Notes: generated by a model from the sequence alone, not told the origin. DNA of 64,000 nt from Curtobacterium sp. MCBA15_012 (GCF_001864935.2 NZ_CP126267.1:1240001-1304000), one strand, 5' to 3'; counted from the first letter of the stretch, positions 50,467-58,090 are shown. Program-made: numbers and translations.

Positions 50467-52596
50467 TCAGGCCACCGTCGCGAGGGCGAACGGCAGCACG
50501 GCGTCCGCTCCCGCCCGCCGGAGCTCGCGGCCCGCGACCGTCACGGTCCAGCGGCTGTCGACCAGGTCGTCGACCAGGAGCACCGGGCCCTCGTGCGCCT
50601 GCAACGCCGATGCCAGTGCGGGGTCGACCACGAACGTGTCCCAGACGCCGGACAACCGGTAGGCGCTGTTCGTCGCACCGTCCCCGCGCGGCTCACCGCC
50701 GTTGCGCCCGAGCGTCCCGAGGAACTGCAACCGCCCGATCGAGGACAGTGCCTGCGCCAGGGACCCGACGAGCTCCGGCCGGGACCGCGAGCTCATCGCG
50801 ACGACGCCGGTCGGGCGCACGGCCCACGGCCAGTCCTTGAGCGCCCGGATGCAGCCGTCGACGAGTTCGCGCGACACCGGGGCGTCGGGTGTCGACGGCG
50901 AGAACAGCGCACGCAGCGGGCCGCCCCAGCCGAGGTCGGTGAGCCTGGCGACGGCACGCCCGGGTTCGACGAGTTCACCGGCCGGGATGCGGCCCTTCAC
51001 CGGGACGCCGAGGGACGCCATGCCCGACGGCCACTGCGCCCGCGGTGCGATCTCCACGCCCACGGTGTCGAGCGCCGCGGCCGCTCCCGAGGCGTCGGAG
51101 TCGGACACCGCCGTCGGGAACCAGACCCCGGCGCAGTTGTCGCACCGCCCGCACGGTTCCGCCGACGGGTCGTCGAGGTCCTGCTGCAGGAGCTGCATGC
51201 GGCACGCCGAAGTCGACTCGTAGTCGAGCATCGAGGCTGCCTCGGCCTCGCGCGCCGCGGCGACCCGCTGGTACCGGGCGGCGTCGTACTCCCACGGTTG
51301 CCCGGTCGCGACCCAGCCGCCGGCGACCCGTCGCACCGCGCCGTCGACGTCGAGCACCTTGAGCAGGAGTTCGAGCGTGGACCGCTTGATGTCGACGAGC
51401 CCTTCGAGCGCGACGGTCGACATCGCCGAGTCGGTCGACAGTGCGCCGAGGACGGCGGCAGCGCGGGACTCGGTCGGCATCGACGCGCTCGCGAAGTACT
51501 GCCAGATCTCACGGTCCTCGCGCCCGGGCAGCAGCAGGACGTCGGCGTTGTCGGTGGCGCGGCCGGCGCGACCGATCTGCTGGTAGTAGGCGACCGGCGA
51601 CGACGGCGCCCCGACGTGCACCACGAAGCCGAGGTCGGGCTTGTCGAAGCCCATGCCGAGCGCGCTCGTGGCGACGAGGGCCTTCAGCTCGTTGCCCTTG
51701 AGCTGCTGTTCGAGCTGCTCGCGTTCCTCGGTGTCGGTGCGGCCCGTGTACGCCCGCACCGCGTACCCGTTGTCGCGCAGGAGGCGGGCGATGTCCTCGG
51801 CCGCCGAGACGGTGAGCGTGTAGATGATGCCGCTGCCCGGCAGGTCGCCGAGGTGCGCGAGCAGCCACCCGAGCCGCTGGCGGGCATCGGGCAGGGTCAG
51901 CACGCCCAGCCGCAGCGACGACCGCGCGAGGGACCCGCGGATCGTGAACACCGGGTCGTCGGGGCCGGCGGTGAGCTGCTCGGCGACGTCCTCGACCACG
52001 CGCTCGTTCGCGGTCGCGGTCGTCGCGAGGACGGGCACCCCGTGCGGCAGCGACCGGATGAGCTCGGCGAGCCGGCGGTAGTCGGGTCGGAAGTCGTGCC
52101 CCCAGTCGGAGATGCAGTGCGCCTCGTCGACCACGAGCATGCCCATCCGCGCGATCAGCGTCGGGAGTTGTTCGTCGCGGAACCGCGGGTTGTTGAGGCG
52201 TTCCGGGGAGACGAGCAGCACGTCGACCTCGTCACGGGCGAGCGCCGCCTGCGTGTCGGACCATTCGTGCGCGTTCGCGGAGTTGATCGACACCGCACGG
52301 ACGCCCGCGCGTGCTGCGGCGGCCACCTGGTCGCGCATGAGCGCCAGGAGCGGCGAGACGAGGACGGTCGGGCCACCCCCGCGGCGCCGCAGCAGCAGCG
52401 TGGCGAGGAAGTACACGGCGGACTTGCCCCACCCGGTGCGCTGCACGACGAGGGCCCGCTGCCGGTGCTCGACGAGGGCCGAGATCGCCTCGAGCTGTCC
52501 GGGGTGGAACACCGCGTCGGCGCGGCCGGTGAGCGCCGCGAGCGCCTGCTGGGCCTCGGCGGCGATGTCTGCGGAGGGCGGGGCGGTCGGTTCCAT
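50467..52596 (-). CDS. RecQ-family ATP-dependent DNA helicase with phosphoribosyltransferase-like C-terminus
   Basis: Protein of 709 residues. RecQ core: QRTGWGKSA (Walker A, residues 52-60), the DEAH box at 157-160 (VVDEAHCISDWGHDFRPDYRR), LATTATAN, and the motif VI region YYQQIGRAGRATDN. A RecQ zinc-binding Cys cluster follows (CRMQLLQQDLDD then CGRCDNC). No HRDC domain is present. Instead, the last 130 residues contain HEGPVLLVDDLVDSRWT near residue 672, the PRPP-binding-like loop of phosphoribosyltransferases, as in ComF. The domain may be catalytically inactive; its role in the helicase is unknown. CAGCAT ends six bases before its ATG. Three long palindromes lie just downstream. Confidence 0.9.
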   Translation of the reverse strand: MEPTAPPSADIAAEAQQALAALTGRADAVFHPGQLEAISALVEHRQRALVVQRTGWGKSAVYFLATLLLRRRGGGPTVLVSPLLALMRDQVAAAARAGVRAVSINSANAHEWSDTQAALARDEVDVLLVSPERLNNPRFRDEQLPTLIARMGMLVVDEAHCISDWGHDFRPDYRRLAELIRSLPHGVPVLATTATANERVVEDVAEQLTAGPDDPVFTIRGSLARSSLRLGVLTLPDARQRLGWLLAHLGDLPGSGIIYTLTVSAAEDIARLLRDNGYAVRAYTGRTDTEEREQLEQQLKGNELKALVATSALGMGFDKPDLGFVVHVGAPSSPVAYYQQIGRAGRATDNADVLLLPGREDREIWQYFASASMPTESRAAAVLGALSTDSAMSTVALEGLVDIKRSTLELLLKVLDVDGAVRRVAGGWVATGQPWEYDAARYQRVAAAREAEAASMLDYESTSACRMQLLQQDLDDPSAEPCGRCDNCAGVWFPTAVSDSDASGAAAALDTVGVEIAPRAQWPSGMASLGVPVKGRIPAGELVEPGRAVARLTDLGWGGPLRALFSPSTPDAPVSRELVDGCIRALKDWPWAVRPTGVVAMSSRSRPELVGSLAQALSSIGRLQFLGTLGRNGGEPRGDGATNSAYRLSGVWDTFVVDPALASALQAHEGPVLLVDDLVDSRWTVTVAGRELRRAGADAVLPFALATVA

Positions 52597-52725
52597 GCCC
52601 CCATGCTGTCAGGACCCGCCGACGCGACGCGTGTCGCGCCTCCCGGCTGTGGACGGAACCGACCACCCACCGAGCTGTGGAGGACGCCGCTGCCGAACCA
52701 ACAGCCGAAGCCGCGGCTGCACCCC

Positions 52726-53460
52726 TCAGAGGTGGAAGCCCGCCCGCTCCAGGTCCGCCCGGAACGTCGCCGCGAGCACCTGCTGCCCGGCGACCGTCGG
52801 GTGCTCGCTGTCCGCCTGCAGCCAGTCGGCGTGCCCGGCGAGCGGCTGCCCGACGTCGATGAAGGTGCCACCCACGCTCGTCACCGCCTGTTGCAGCGCC
52901 GAGCTCGTCTGGGCGACCTCGGCGGGCACGTCGCCGGGCTGGTCCCACAGGGTGCTGAGCCCGACGATCGTGGCGCCCGGCATCGCCTGGTGGATCTGCG
53001 CGACGGTCTGCTGCGTCGCCTGTGCGACCGTCGTCGGGTCGGAGTCGAAGTCGTTGTCGGAGGACTGCACGACGACGAGCTCGGGCTTCGCGGTGACGGC
53101 GCGCGGCACCAGTCCGGCGAAGTCGGTGCCGCAGTCGCCGACCGAGACGAAGCCAGCGCCGCTGCACGAGTCGTTCGCGACCTGCGCGCCGGTCTGCTGC
53201 CCGAGCACCGCCGGCCAGGCGTCCGCGGCGTCGTCGAGGCCGTACCCGGCCATGATCGAGTCGCCGATCACCACGACGTCGGAGTCGATCGTGAAGGGCG
53301 CGAGGGTCGGGGTCGGTGACGCCGTCGGGCTCGCCGAGGCGATGCGCTCCGCGGACGCGGCGGCGACGTGCCCCGAGGCGGCGTGCCAGCCGACCACGCC
53401 GAGCACGGACACCGCGACCGTGACGACCACGGCGGCGAGGAACGGACGGGTGAGGGGCAC
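52726..53460 (-). CDS. Secreted SGNH/GDSL family hydrolase
   Basis: Protein of 244 residues. A signal-anchor helix (about residues 4-24, TRPFLAAVVVTVAVSVLGVVGW) is followed by a Ser/Thr/Pro-rich linker. VVVIGDSIMAGYGLDDAADAWP carries the GDS nucleophile serine, then VANDSCSGAG, VVVQSSDNDFDS (oxyanion region) and SEHPTVAGQQVLA with the catalytic DxxH-like pair. The likely role is an extracellular esterase or lipase; the substrate is unknown. GTG 53458-53460 is chosen because TACAGT ends seven bases upstream on the minus strand. It is divergent from the EEP-family gene. Confidence 0.87.
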   Translation of the reverse strand: MPLTRPFLAAVVVTVAVSVLGVVGWHAASGHVAAASAERIASASPTASPTPTLAPFTIDSDVVVIGDSIMAGYGLDDAADAWPAVLGQQTGAQVANDSCSGAGFVSVGDCGTDFAGLVPRAVTAKPELVVVQSSDNDFDSDPTTVAQATQQTVAQIHQAMPGATIVGLSTLWDQPGDVPAEVAQTSSALQQAVTSVGGTFIDVGQPLAGHADWLQADSEHPTVAGQQVLAATFRADLERAGFHL

Positions 53461-53467
53461 GTCATCG

Positions 53468-53473
53468 ACTGTA
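53468..53473 (-). promoter_or_regulatory. Candidate -10 (TACAGT) for the SGNH hydrolase gene
   Basis: On the minus strand TACAGT ends seven bases before GTG 53460. Confidence 0.4.
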
Positions 53474-53600
53474 GATGCGTGTGCGCGCCGGTGCCCGGCT
53501 CCTGTGACGACTGCTGGGAGCCTCTGACCTGCGTCATGGGGAGCGGGGGACACGCGGCGGTCCTGGGAACGCGACGGTGGCCGTCTCGTAGACAGGGAGC

Positions 53601-54449
53601 ATGCAGGACGCCCCCGTTGCCTCGGACGCCCCGGTCGACCCTCCGGTCATCGGGCCGGTCGACGCGCCCGCCGTGCACTGCGTGACGCTCAACCTGCGCC
53701 GCCGCGTCCCGCGGCCGGCCGGGCACCCGGACGCATGGGAACGACGACGGGACGCGGTGGCCGCGCTCGTCACCTCCGAAGCGCCCACCGTCCTCGCCGT
53801 CCAGGAGGCGCTGCCCACCCAGGTCGCGGACCTCACGGCCCGCACGGGGTCGCGCTGGGAACCGGTCGTCGTCGGGCGCGGTGCCCGTGGTGGCGGCGAG
53901 GCGGTCGGGCTCCTGACCGACCGCGAGCGCGTCCGCGTCGTCGAACAGCGTACGTGGGCACTGTCCCGCACGCCCTCGCGGCCCGGGTCTCGTTCGTGGG
54001 CCACGGCCTTCCCGCGGCACGCCGTCGGCGCCGTGCTCGACGACCTGGCGACCGGGACCCGGTTCCTCGCCGTCGCCACCCACCTCGACGTCGTGTCACC
54101 GTGGGCGCGGCTGCGCGGCGCGCAGCTGCTCGGGCGGATCGTGCGGGACGGCGGCCTGCCCGCCGTCGTGATGGCCGACTGGAACTGCCCGGCCGGTTCC
54201 GCGCCCTGGCGGGCACTGGCGGAGGCGGGCGTCACGGACACCTGGAGCCGCGCCTCCCGGCCGGTCACCGAGCCCTACGGGACGTACCCGCACTACGGGA
54301 GTCCCCGCGTCGGCGGGCCGCGCATCGACGGTGTGCTGGCGACCGGCGACGCCGTCGTCGAGCGCGCCGCGGTCTCGACGCGGCGACCCGGCGGCGTCTG
54401 GCCGTCCGACCACGCCGCCGTGCACGCCGTCCTGCGGTGGACCCCGTGA
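53601..54449 (+). CDS. Endonuclease/exonuclease/phosphatase (EEP) family protein
   Basis: Protein of 282 residues with the DNase I-like fold. VHCVTLNLRRRVPR is the N-terminal Asn strand, VLAVQEALPTQ carries the metal Glu, LAVATHLDVVSPWARLRGAQL the His-rich segment, VMADWNCPAGS the Asp/Asn pair, and WPSDHAAVHAVL the C-terminal SDH. All metal and phosphate residues are present. Substrate class (nucleic acid, lipid or sugar phosphate) is not determined; there is no signal peptide. ATG 53601 is preceded by GGGAG. The downstream membrane-protein gene starts inside its stop codon (GTGA), so the two are coupled. Confidence 0.87.
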   Translation: MQDAPVASDAPVDPPVIGPVDAPAVHCVTLNLRRRVPRPAGHPDAWERRRDAVAALVTSEAPTVLAVQEALPTQVADLTARTGSRWEPVVVGRGARGGGEAVGLLTDRERVRVVEQRTWALSRTPSRPGSRSWATAFPRHAVGAVLDDLATGTRFLAVATHLDVVSPWARLRGAQLLGRIVRDGGLPAVVMADWNCPAGSAPWRALAEAGVTDTWSRASRPVTEPYGTYPHYGSPRVGGPRIDGVLATGDAVVERAAVSTRRPGGVWPSDHAAVHAVLRWTP

Positions 54450-55201
54450 TCGCGACGCTCGGCACGACGTTCCTGCGCCCGAGGTTCCTGCCCGCCGACG
54501 TCGTGCGCGCGCTGACCCTGGTGAGCCTGCCGATCGCGACGATCGGGTGGGGGAGCACGTCGTTCGCGGTGATGTCGCTCGCGCTGTTCGGGGTCGTGCT
54601 GCCGCGGATGCTCGGCCTGCGACAGGCGTTCGACGTCGCGGTGTGCCTGCTCGTGCTGCTCGCCGGGTGGTCGAGCGCGCTCGAGTGGTACACCTCGGTG
54701 TTCCTGTGGGACAAGTTCGTGCACGTCGTGCTGACCGGGCTGCTCGCGGCCCTGCTCGCGGTCATCGCGGCCGACCTGCGGCTCGTCCCGCACGCGCCCG
54801 ACGCCGGCCGGGTCCCGGTGGCGCTCCTGGTGTTCTCGGCCGGGCTCGCGATCGGGGCGGTGTGGGAGATGGGGGAGTGGCTCGGGCACAACTACGTCGA
54901 CTCGCGGATCTACGTCGGGTACGACGACACGATCGGTGACCTGGCGGCGGACGGGCTCGGTGGGTTGCTCGTCGGGTTCGCGCTGCCGTGGTTGGCGGAC
55001 CGGCGGGAGGTCGTGCGGCCTGCCGCTGGGTCTGGCGCGGGGCCTGCCGGGCCTGCCGGGCCTGCCGCGTCCGCCGGGCCTGCCGCGTCCGCCGGGTCTG
55101 CCGGGTCTGCCGGGCCTGCCGGGCCTGCCGGGTCTGCCGGGCCTGCCGGACGGCCTGGTGCGCGGCCCGTCACGCGGTCGGAGGGCTCGCGGCGGGGGTG
55201 A
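54446..55201 (+). CDS. DUF2238/YjdF-like membrane protein with collagen-like tail
   Basis: Protein of 251 residues with about six membrane segments in the first 190 residues. WDKFVHVVLTGLLAALLA, GAVWEMGEWLGHNYVDSRIYVGYDDTIGDLAADGLGGLLVGF and the conserved E, DT and D residues match the DUF2238/YjdF family, whose function is unknown. Residues about 194-240 are a tract of AGP and AGS triplets followed by Arg-rich residues, a collagen-like low-complexity tail in the cytosol or at the surface. The GTG start overlaps the EEP gene stop codon by four bases. Confidence 0.8.
   Translation: MIATLGTTFLRPRFLPADVVRALTLVSLPIATIGWGSTSFAVMSLALFGVVLPRMLGLRQAFDVAVCLLVLLAGWSSALEWYTSVFLWDKFVHVVLTGLLAALLAVIAADLRLVPHAPDAGRVPVALLVFSAGLAIGAVWEMGEWLGHNYVDSRIYVGYDDTIGDLAADGLGGLLVGFALPWLADRREVVRPAAGSGAGPAGPAGPAASAGPAASAGSAGSAGPAGPAGSAGPAGRPGARPVTRSEGSRRG
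55029..55151 (+). repeat. Coding 9-bp repeats (GCCGGGCCT type)
   Basis: Repeats of CCTGCCGGG and CCTGCCGCG-type units encode the Gly-Pro-Ala and Ala-Gly-Ser triplets at the end of the membrane protein. The units are multiples of three bases and likely vary in number between strains. Confidence 0.8.
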
Positions 55202-55249
55202 GCGGGGTGCCCGCGACGCGCCGTGGCGCGGAGGGGCTCCGGGGTCCGC

Positions 55250-55255
55250 TATGCT
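55250..55255 (+). promoter_or_regulatory. Candidate -10 (TATGCT) of the tRNA-Pro gene
   Basis: TATGCT lies about 80 bases before the tRNA. It is the most AT-rich hexamer in the region; no clear -35 is visible. Confidence 0.4.
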
Positions 55256-55333
55256 TGACGGGCTGCTCACGCTCCGGTCGGACGTGGGTGGTGGAGCCCC
55301 ACTCGTGGGGTTCCGGGTCCGCTTGCGGACCTA

Positions 55334-55407
<74 letters not shown>

Positions 55408-55433
55408 CCGGAAGGTGTCGTGAGACACCGCAA

Positions 55434-55475
55434 CGACGAGAGGCCCGCAGCCGGATGGCTGCGGGCCTCTCGTCG
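55434..55475 (+). terminator. Terminator after tRNA-Pro
   Basis: Arms 55434-55452 and 55457-55475 are perfect 19-bp complements with a GGAT loop. A smaller hairpin (GGTGTC/GACACC, 55414-55429) precedes it. Confidence 0.85.
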
Positions 55476-55555
55476 TCCACGGGACTTGCGGGCTGCAGTG
55501 TGGTCGAGCGGTGCATGCCGCCGACGGGCGTCCGCGCCGGTTCGTCCGAGCGCGG

Positions 55556-55772
55556 TCAGCGTCGCGAGAAGCGGTGGTCCGGTTCCGGCTTGTCCGTCGT
55601 GCCCGTGGAGAACCCGAGCGAGAAGGTATTCGCGGTGAAGCCGTCGAAGTCCCGGTACGCGACGGCGAAGAGGTGCCCGTCGCTTCCCGGTGGGCGTGCC
55701 GGCACAGGCGACGAGCGCCACCGAGGCCAGGAGGATCGTGAGGACCGCCAGCGTCGTCTTGCGCCTCAGCAC
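55556..55772 (-). pseudogene. Small lipoprotein gene with apparent frameshift
   Basis: From GTG 55770-55772 (after GGACGGAGA) the frame encodes a lipoprotein signal: KTTLAVLTILLASVALVAC with an LVAC lipobox, then AGTPTG. After about 29 codons that frame turns to Arg/Leu-rich shadow sequence. Near 55685 a shift of one base continues into a protein-like stretch (SDGHLFAVAYRDFDGF, then FSLGFSTGTTDKPEPDHRF) ending at the TGA at 55556-55558. The two parts fit a lipoprotein of about 71 residues broken by a one-base indel. A sequencing error would give the same picture. I do not recognise the family. Confidence 0.5.
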
Positions 55773-55853
55773 GTGGTCGTCTCCGTCCTGGCGCACTCGC
55801 GGTCCGCTCTCGTCGCAGCACGATAGCCGCCGTCGAGATCGAACCGTGCCGGG

Positions 55854-56906
55854 TCAGTGCGGCCGGTCGAACGACCGGATGCCCTGCGGCACCGCCGACA
55901 CCGAACCGCGAACCCGGACGGGCATCGGCACGAGGTGCTCGTCCGGCGCCATGTCCGGCTGCAGCAGCAGGCGGACGGCCAGGGCGCCCATCTCTTCGTA
56001 CGGCAGGGCCGCCGTCGTCAGGGTCGGTTCGAGGTAGAGCGCGATGTCGTCGTCGTCGAACGAGACGACCGAGACCTCGTCGGGGACCGAGATCCCGGCC
56101 TCGGCCAGGGCGCGGTACACCCCGAACGCCAGACGGTCGTTGAGCGCGATGACGGCCGCCGGGCGCCGACCGCCGGCGAGCAGGTCCCGCATCGCGACGT
56201 ACCCGTGGTCGGGGTCCCACGGGTGGCAGTCGACCTCGGCGACGGGGACGACCCCGTAGGCGTCGAGCGCGGTCGTGATCCCGTCCAGACGTCGCTCGAT
56301 CGCGGCGGTGCTCCACTCGACCGAGCTCGCACGGTCGCGACCGATCACGACGACGTCGTCGGTGTGGCCGGCCCCGAGGAGCAGGCGGACGATCTCCTCG
56401 CCACCGGCGCGCTCGTCGGCGAGCACGGTCGTGGTGGGGCGGGTGGCGACGGCGTTGAGCATCACGGTCGGGATGCCGCCGCCGACGTCGGGCAGGTCGA
56501 CCGGGTGCGGGCGGATGGAGGCGTACACGAGGCCGTCGACCTGGTGGTCGATGAGCACGCCGAACGCCGCGGCCATCGCGTCCTGCTGGTCCTCGGTCTC
56601 GGTGATGAACAGCACGTGGCCCTGGCGCTTCGCCTCGGCCAGGGCACCGCGGATCATGCCGCTGCCGAAGCGGTCGGTGGTGATCGCCTCGGACACGAGT
56701 CCGATGACGCCCGACCGCCGGGTCGTGAGCGAGCGGGCCGTGAGGTTCGGGCGGTACCCGAGTTCGCCGGCCGCAGCTCGGATGCGCGCTGCCGCGTCGG
56801 CGGAGACCCGTGACGCGGGGTGGTCGTTCAGGACCTGGGAGACCGCGGCCTTCGACAGGCCGACCTGCTGCGCCACGTCGGAGAGCGTGACGCGTCGCGC
56901 ACTCAC
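55854..56906 (-). CDS. LacI family transcriptional regulator
   Basis: Protein of 350 residues. VTLSDVAQQVGLSKAAVSQVLNDHPASRVS (about residues 6-35) is the LacI helix-turn-helix, AAAGELGYRPNLTARSLTTRRSGVIGLV the hinge, and the periplasmic-binding-protein-like domain extends to the end with IALNDRLAFGVYRALAEAGISVPDEVSVVSFDD. It is divergent from the GH32 operon and likely represses it until a sugar signal arrives. Its own promoter (TTCACC-N17-TATGAT, minus strand) overlaps operator 1, so it is probably autoregulated. The start GTG (56904-56906) follows GGAAG. The inducer is not known; a fructoside or sucrose derivative is a guess from the neighbouring GH32. Confidence 0.93.
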   Translation of the reverse strand: MSARRVTLSDVAQQVGLSKAAVSQVLNDHPASRVSADAAARIRAAAGELGYRPNLTARSLTTRRSGVIGLVSEAITTDRFGSGMIRGALAEAKRQGHVLFITETEDQQDAMAAAFGVLIDHQVDGLVYASIRPHPVDLPDVGGGIPTVMLNAVATRPTTTVLADERAGGEEIVRLLLGAGHTDDVVVIGRDRASSVEWSTAAIERRLDGITTALDAYGVVPVAEVDCHPWDPDHGYVAMRDLLAGGRRPAAVIALNDRLAFGVYRALAEAGISVPDEVSVVSFDDDDIALYLEPTLTTAALPYEEMGALAVRLLLQPDMAPDEHLVPMPVRVRGSVSAVPQGIRSFDRPH

Positions 56907-56938
56907 GGCACTTCCGCGGACTGTTTGCGCATTCGCTC

Positions 56939-56999
56939 ATCATACGGGCTTGACAGCAGGTGGTGAACCGGTACACCATTCGTGATCAACCGGTTCACC
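56939..56999. promoter_or_regulatory. Divergent promoters and two LacI-type operators
   Basis: For lacI (minus): TTCACC (56962-56967), 17 bases, TATGAT (56939-56944). For the operon (plus): TTGACA (56950-56955) with a -10 near 56972-56979 (TACACC or CACCAT). Two operators with an AACCGG core, GGTGAACCGGTACACC (56962-56977) and TGATCAACCGGTTCACC (56983-56999), are 22 bases apart centre to centre, about two helix turns. Binding would block both promoters. Confidence 0.75.
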
Positions 57000-57015
57000 A
57001 ACGCAGGTGCAACCG

Positions 57016-57101
57016 ATGACGACCTCGATGAAGAGTGGTGCCGAGCAGTGACTGACCTCCTCCTGACCGACAGCGTCCGTCCGTGTGGTGCGACGTGCTG
57101 A
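57016..57101 (+). other. Leader with two tiny overlapping open frames before GH32
   Basis: ATG 57016-57018 opens an 11-codon frame ending at TGA 57049-57051. GTG 57048-57050 overlaps that stop and opens a 17-codon frame (VTDLLLTDSVRP and beyond) ending at TGA 57099-57101, inside the GH32 gene. Either these are coupled leader peptides or the second is the original N-terminus of the GH32 gene, now out of frame. Confidence 0.4.
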
Positions 57102-58090
57102 GGGTCCCCGACCACTGGGTGTGGGACTTCTGGTTCGCCGACGACGGTGCGCAGCACCACGTGTTCTTCCTGCAGGCGCCGACCTCCCTCGGTGACGAGG
57201 GGCGCCGCCACCGCGCGGCCCGCATCGGCCACGCCACGAGCACCGACCTCGTGCACTGGGAGCCGACCGAGCAGCCGTTCGGACCCGGGTCCGCCGACGA
57301 CTTCGACGCGACGACCACCTGGACCGGCAGCGTCGTCCGTGGCGACGACGGCCTGTGGCGGATGTTCTACACGGGCACCCGGTTCCTGGCGGACGAGCCG
57401 GACCACACGAACGTCGAGACCGTCGGCGTCGCCGTGTCGGAGGACCTCCGCACCTGGCACAAGCGTCCCGGTCCGGTGACCCGTGCCGACGCACGCTGGT
57501 ACGAGACGCTGGGCGCCGCTCCCGACGCCGAGGGTGCGGTGTTCCGCGAGGAGGCCTGGCGCGACCCGTGGGTGTTCCGCGACCCGTCGGGCGACGGCTG
57601 GCACATGCTCGTCACCGCGCGGACGAACGACGGCACGCTCGACGAGCGCGGCGTCGTCGGTCACGCGGTCTCCCCGGACCTCGAGCACTGGGAGGTCCGG
57701 CCGCCGCTGAGCACGCCCGGCTCCGGCTTCGTGCACCTCGAGGTCCCGCAGGTCGTCGAGGTGCAGGGGCAGTGGTTCCTGCTGTTCTCGTGCCCGCAGG
57801 AGGCCCTGAGCCCCGCGCACCCCGCCGTGCACTCGACCCCGGGCACCTGGTCGATGCCGATCGACGACCCCACCGGCCCCTTCGACGTCACCCGTGCGGT
57901 ACCGCTGACCGACGCGACCCGGTACTCCGGGCGCCTGGTGCAGCACCGCGGCGGGTCGTGGGCGCTCGTGACGTTCGAGAACGGCCCCGCCGGCGGCCCC
58001 CTGCCGGGTGTGCTGACCGACCCGGTCCCCGTGGACGTCGTCGACGGACAGCTCGCCCTGCGCGCTCCCGCCGTCGCCACCACCCCCTGA
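57083..58090 (+). CDS. Glycoside hydrolase family 32-type beta-fructosidase
   Basis: Protein of 335 residues without a signal peptide, so an intracellular fructosidase. The five-bladed propeller motifs are visible: PDHWVWDFWFADDG near residues 9-22 takes the place of the WMNDPNG nucleophile region, WTGSVVRGDDGLWRMFYTGTR follows, and WRDPWVFRDPSGDGWHMLVTAR carries the RDP stabiliser. VPQVVEVQGQWFLLFSC probably holds the general acid position. The enzyme likely hydrolyses sucrose or fructo-oligosaccharides imported by the adjacent ABC transporter. The start is uncertain: GTG 57083 begins inside a 15-base match to the long-palindrome family, and an upstream frame would join the conserved part if 14 bases were removed. 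Confidence 0.82.
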   Translation: MWCDVLRVPDHWVWDFWFADDGAQHHVFFLQAPTSLGDEGRRHRAARIGHATSTDLVHWEPTEQPFGPGSADDFDATTTWTGSVVRGDDGLWRMFYTGTRFLADEPDHTNVETVGVAVSEDLRTWHKRPGPVTRADARWYETLGAAPDAEGAVFREEAWRDPWVFRDPSGDGWHMLVTARTNDGTLDERGVVGHAVSPDLEHWEVRPPLSTPGSGFVHLEVPQVVEVQGQWFLLFSCPQEALSPAHPAVHSTPGTWSMPIDDPTGPFDVTRAVPLTDATRYSGRLVQHRGGSWALVTFENGPAGGPLPGVLTDPVPVDVVDGQLALRAPAVATTP

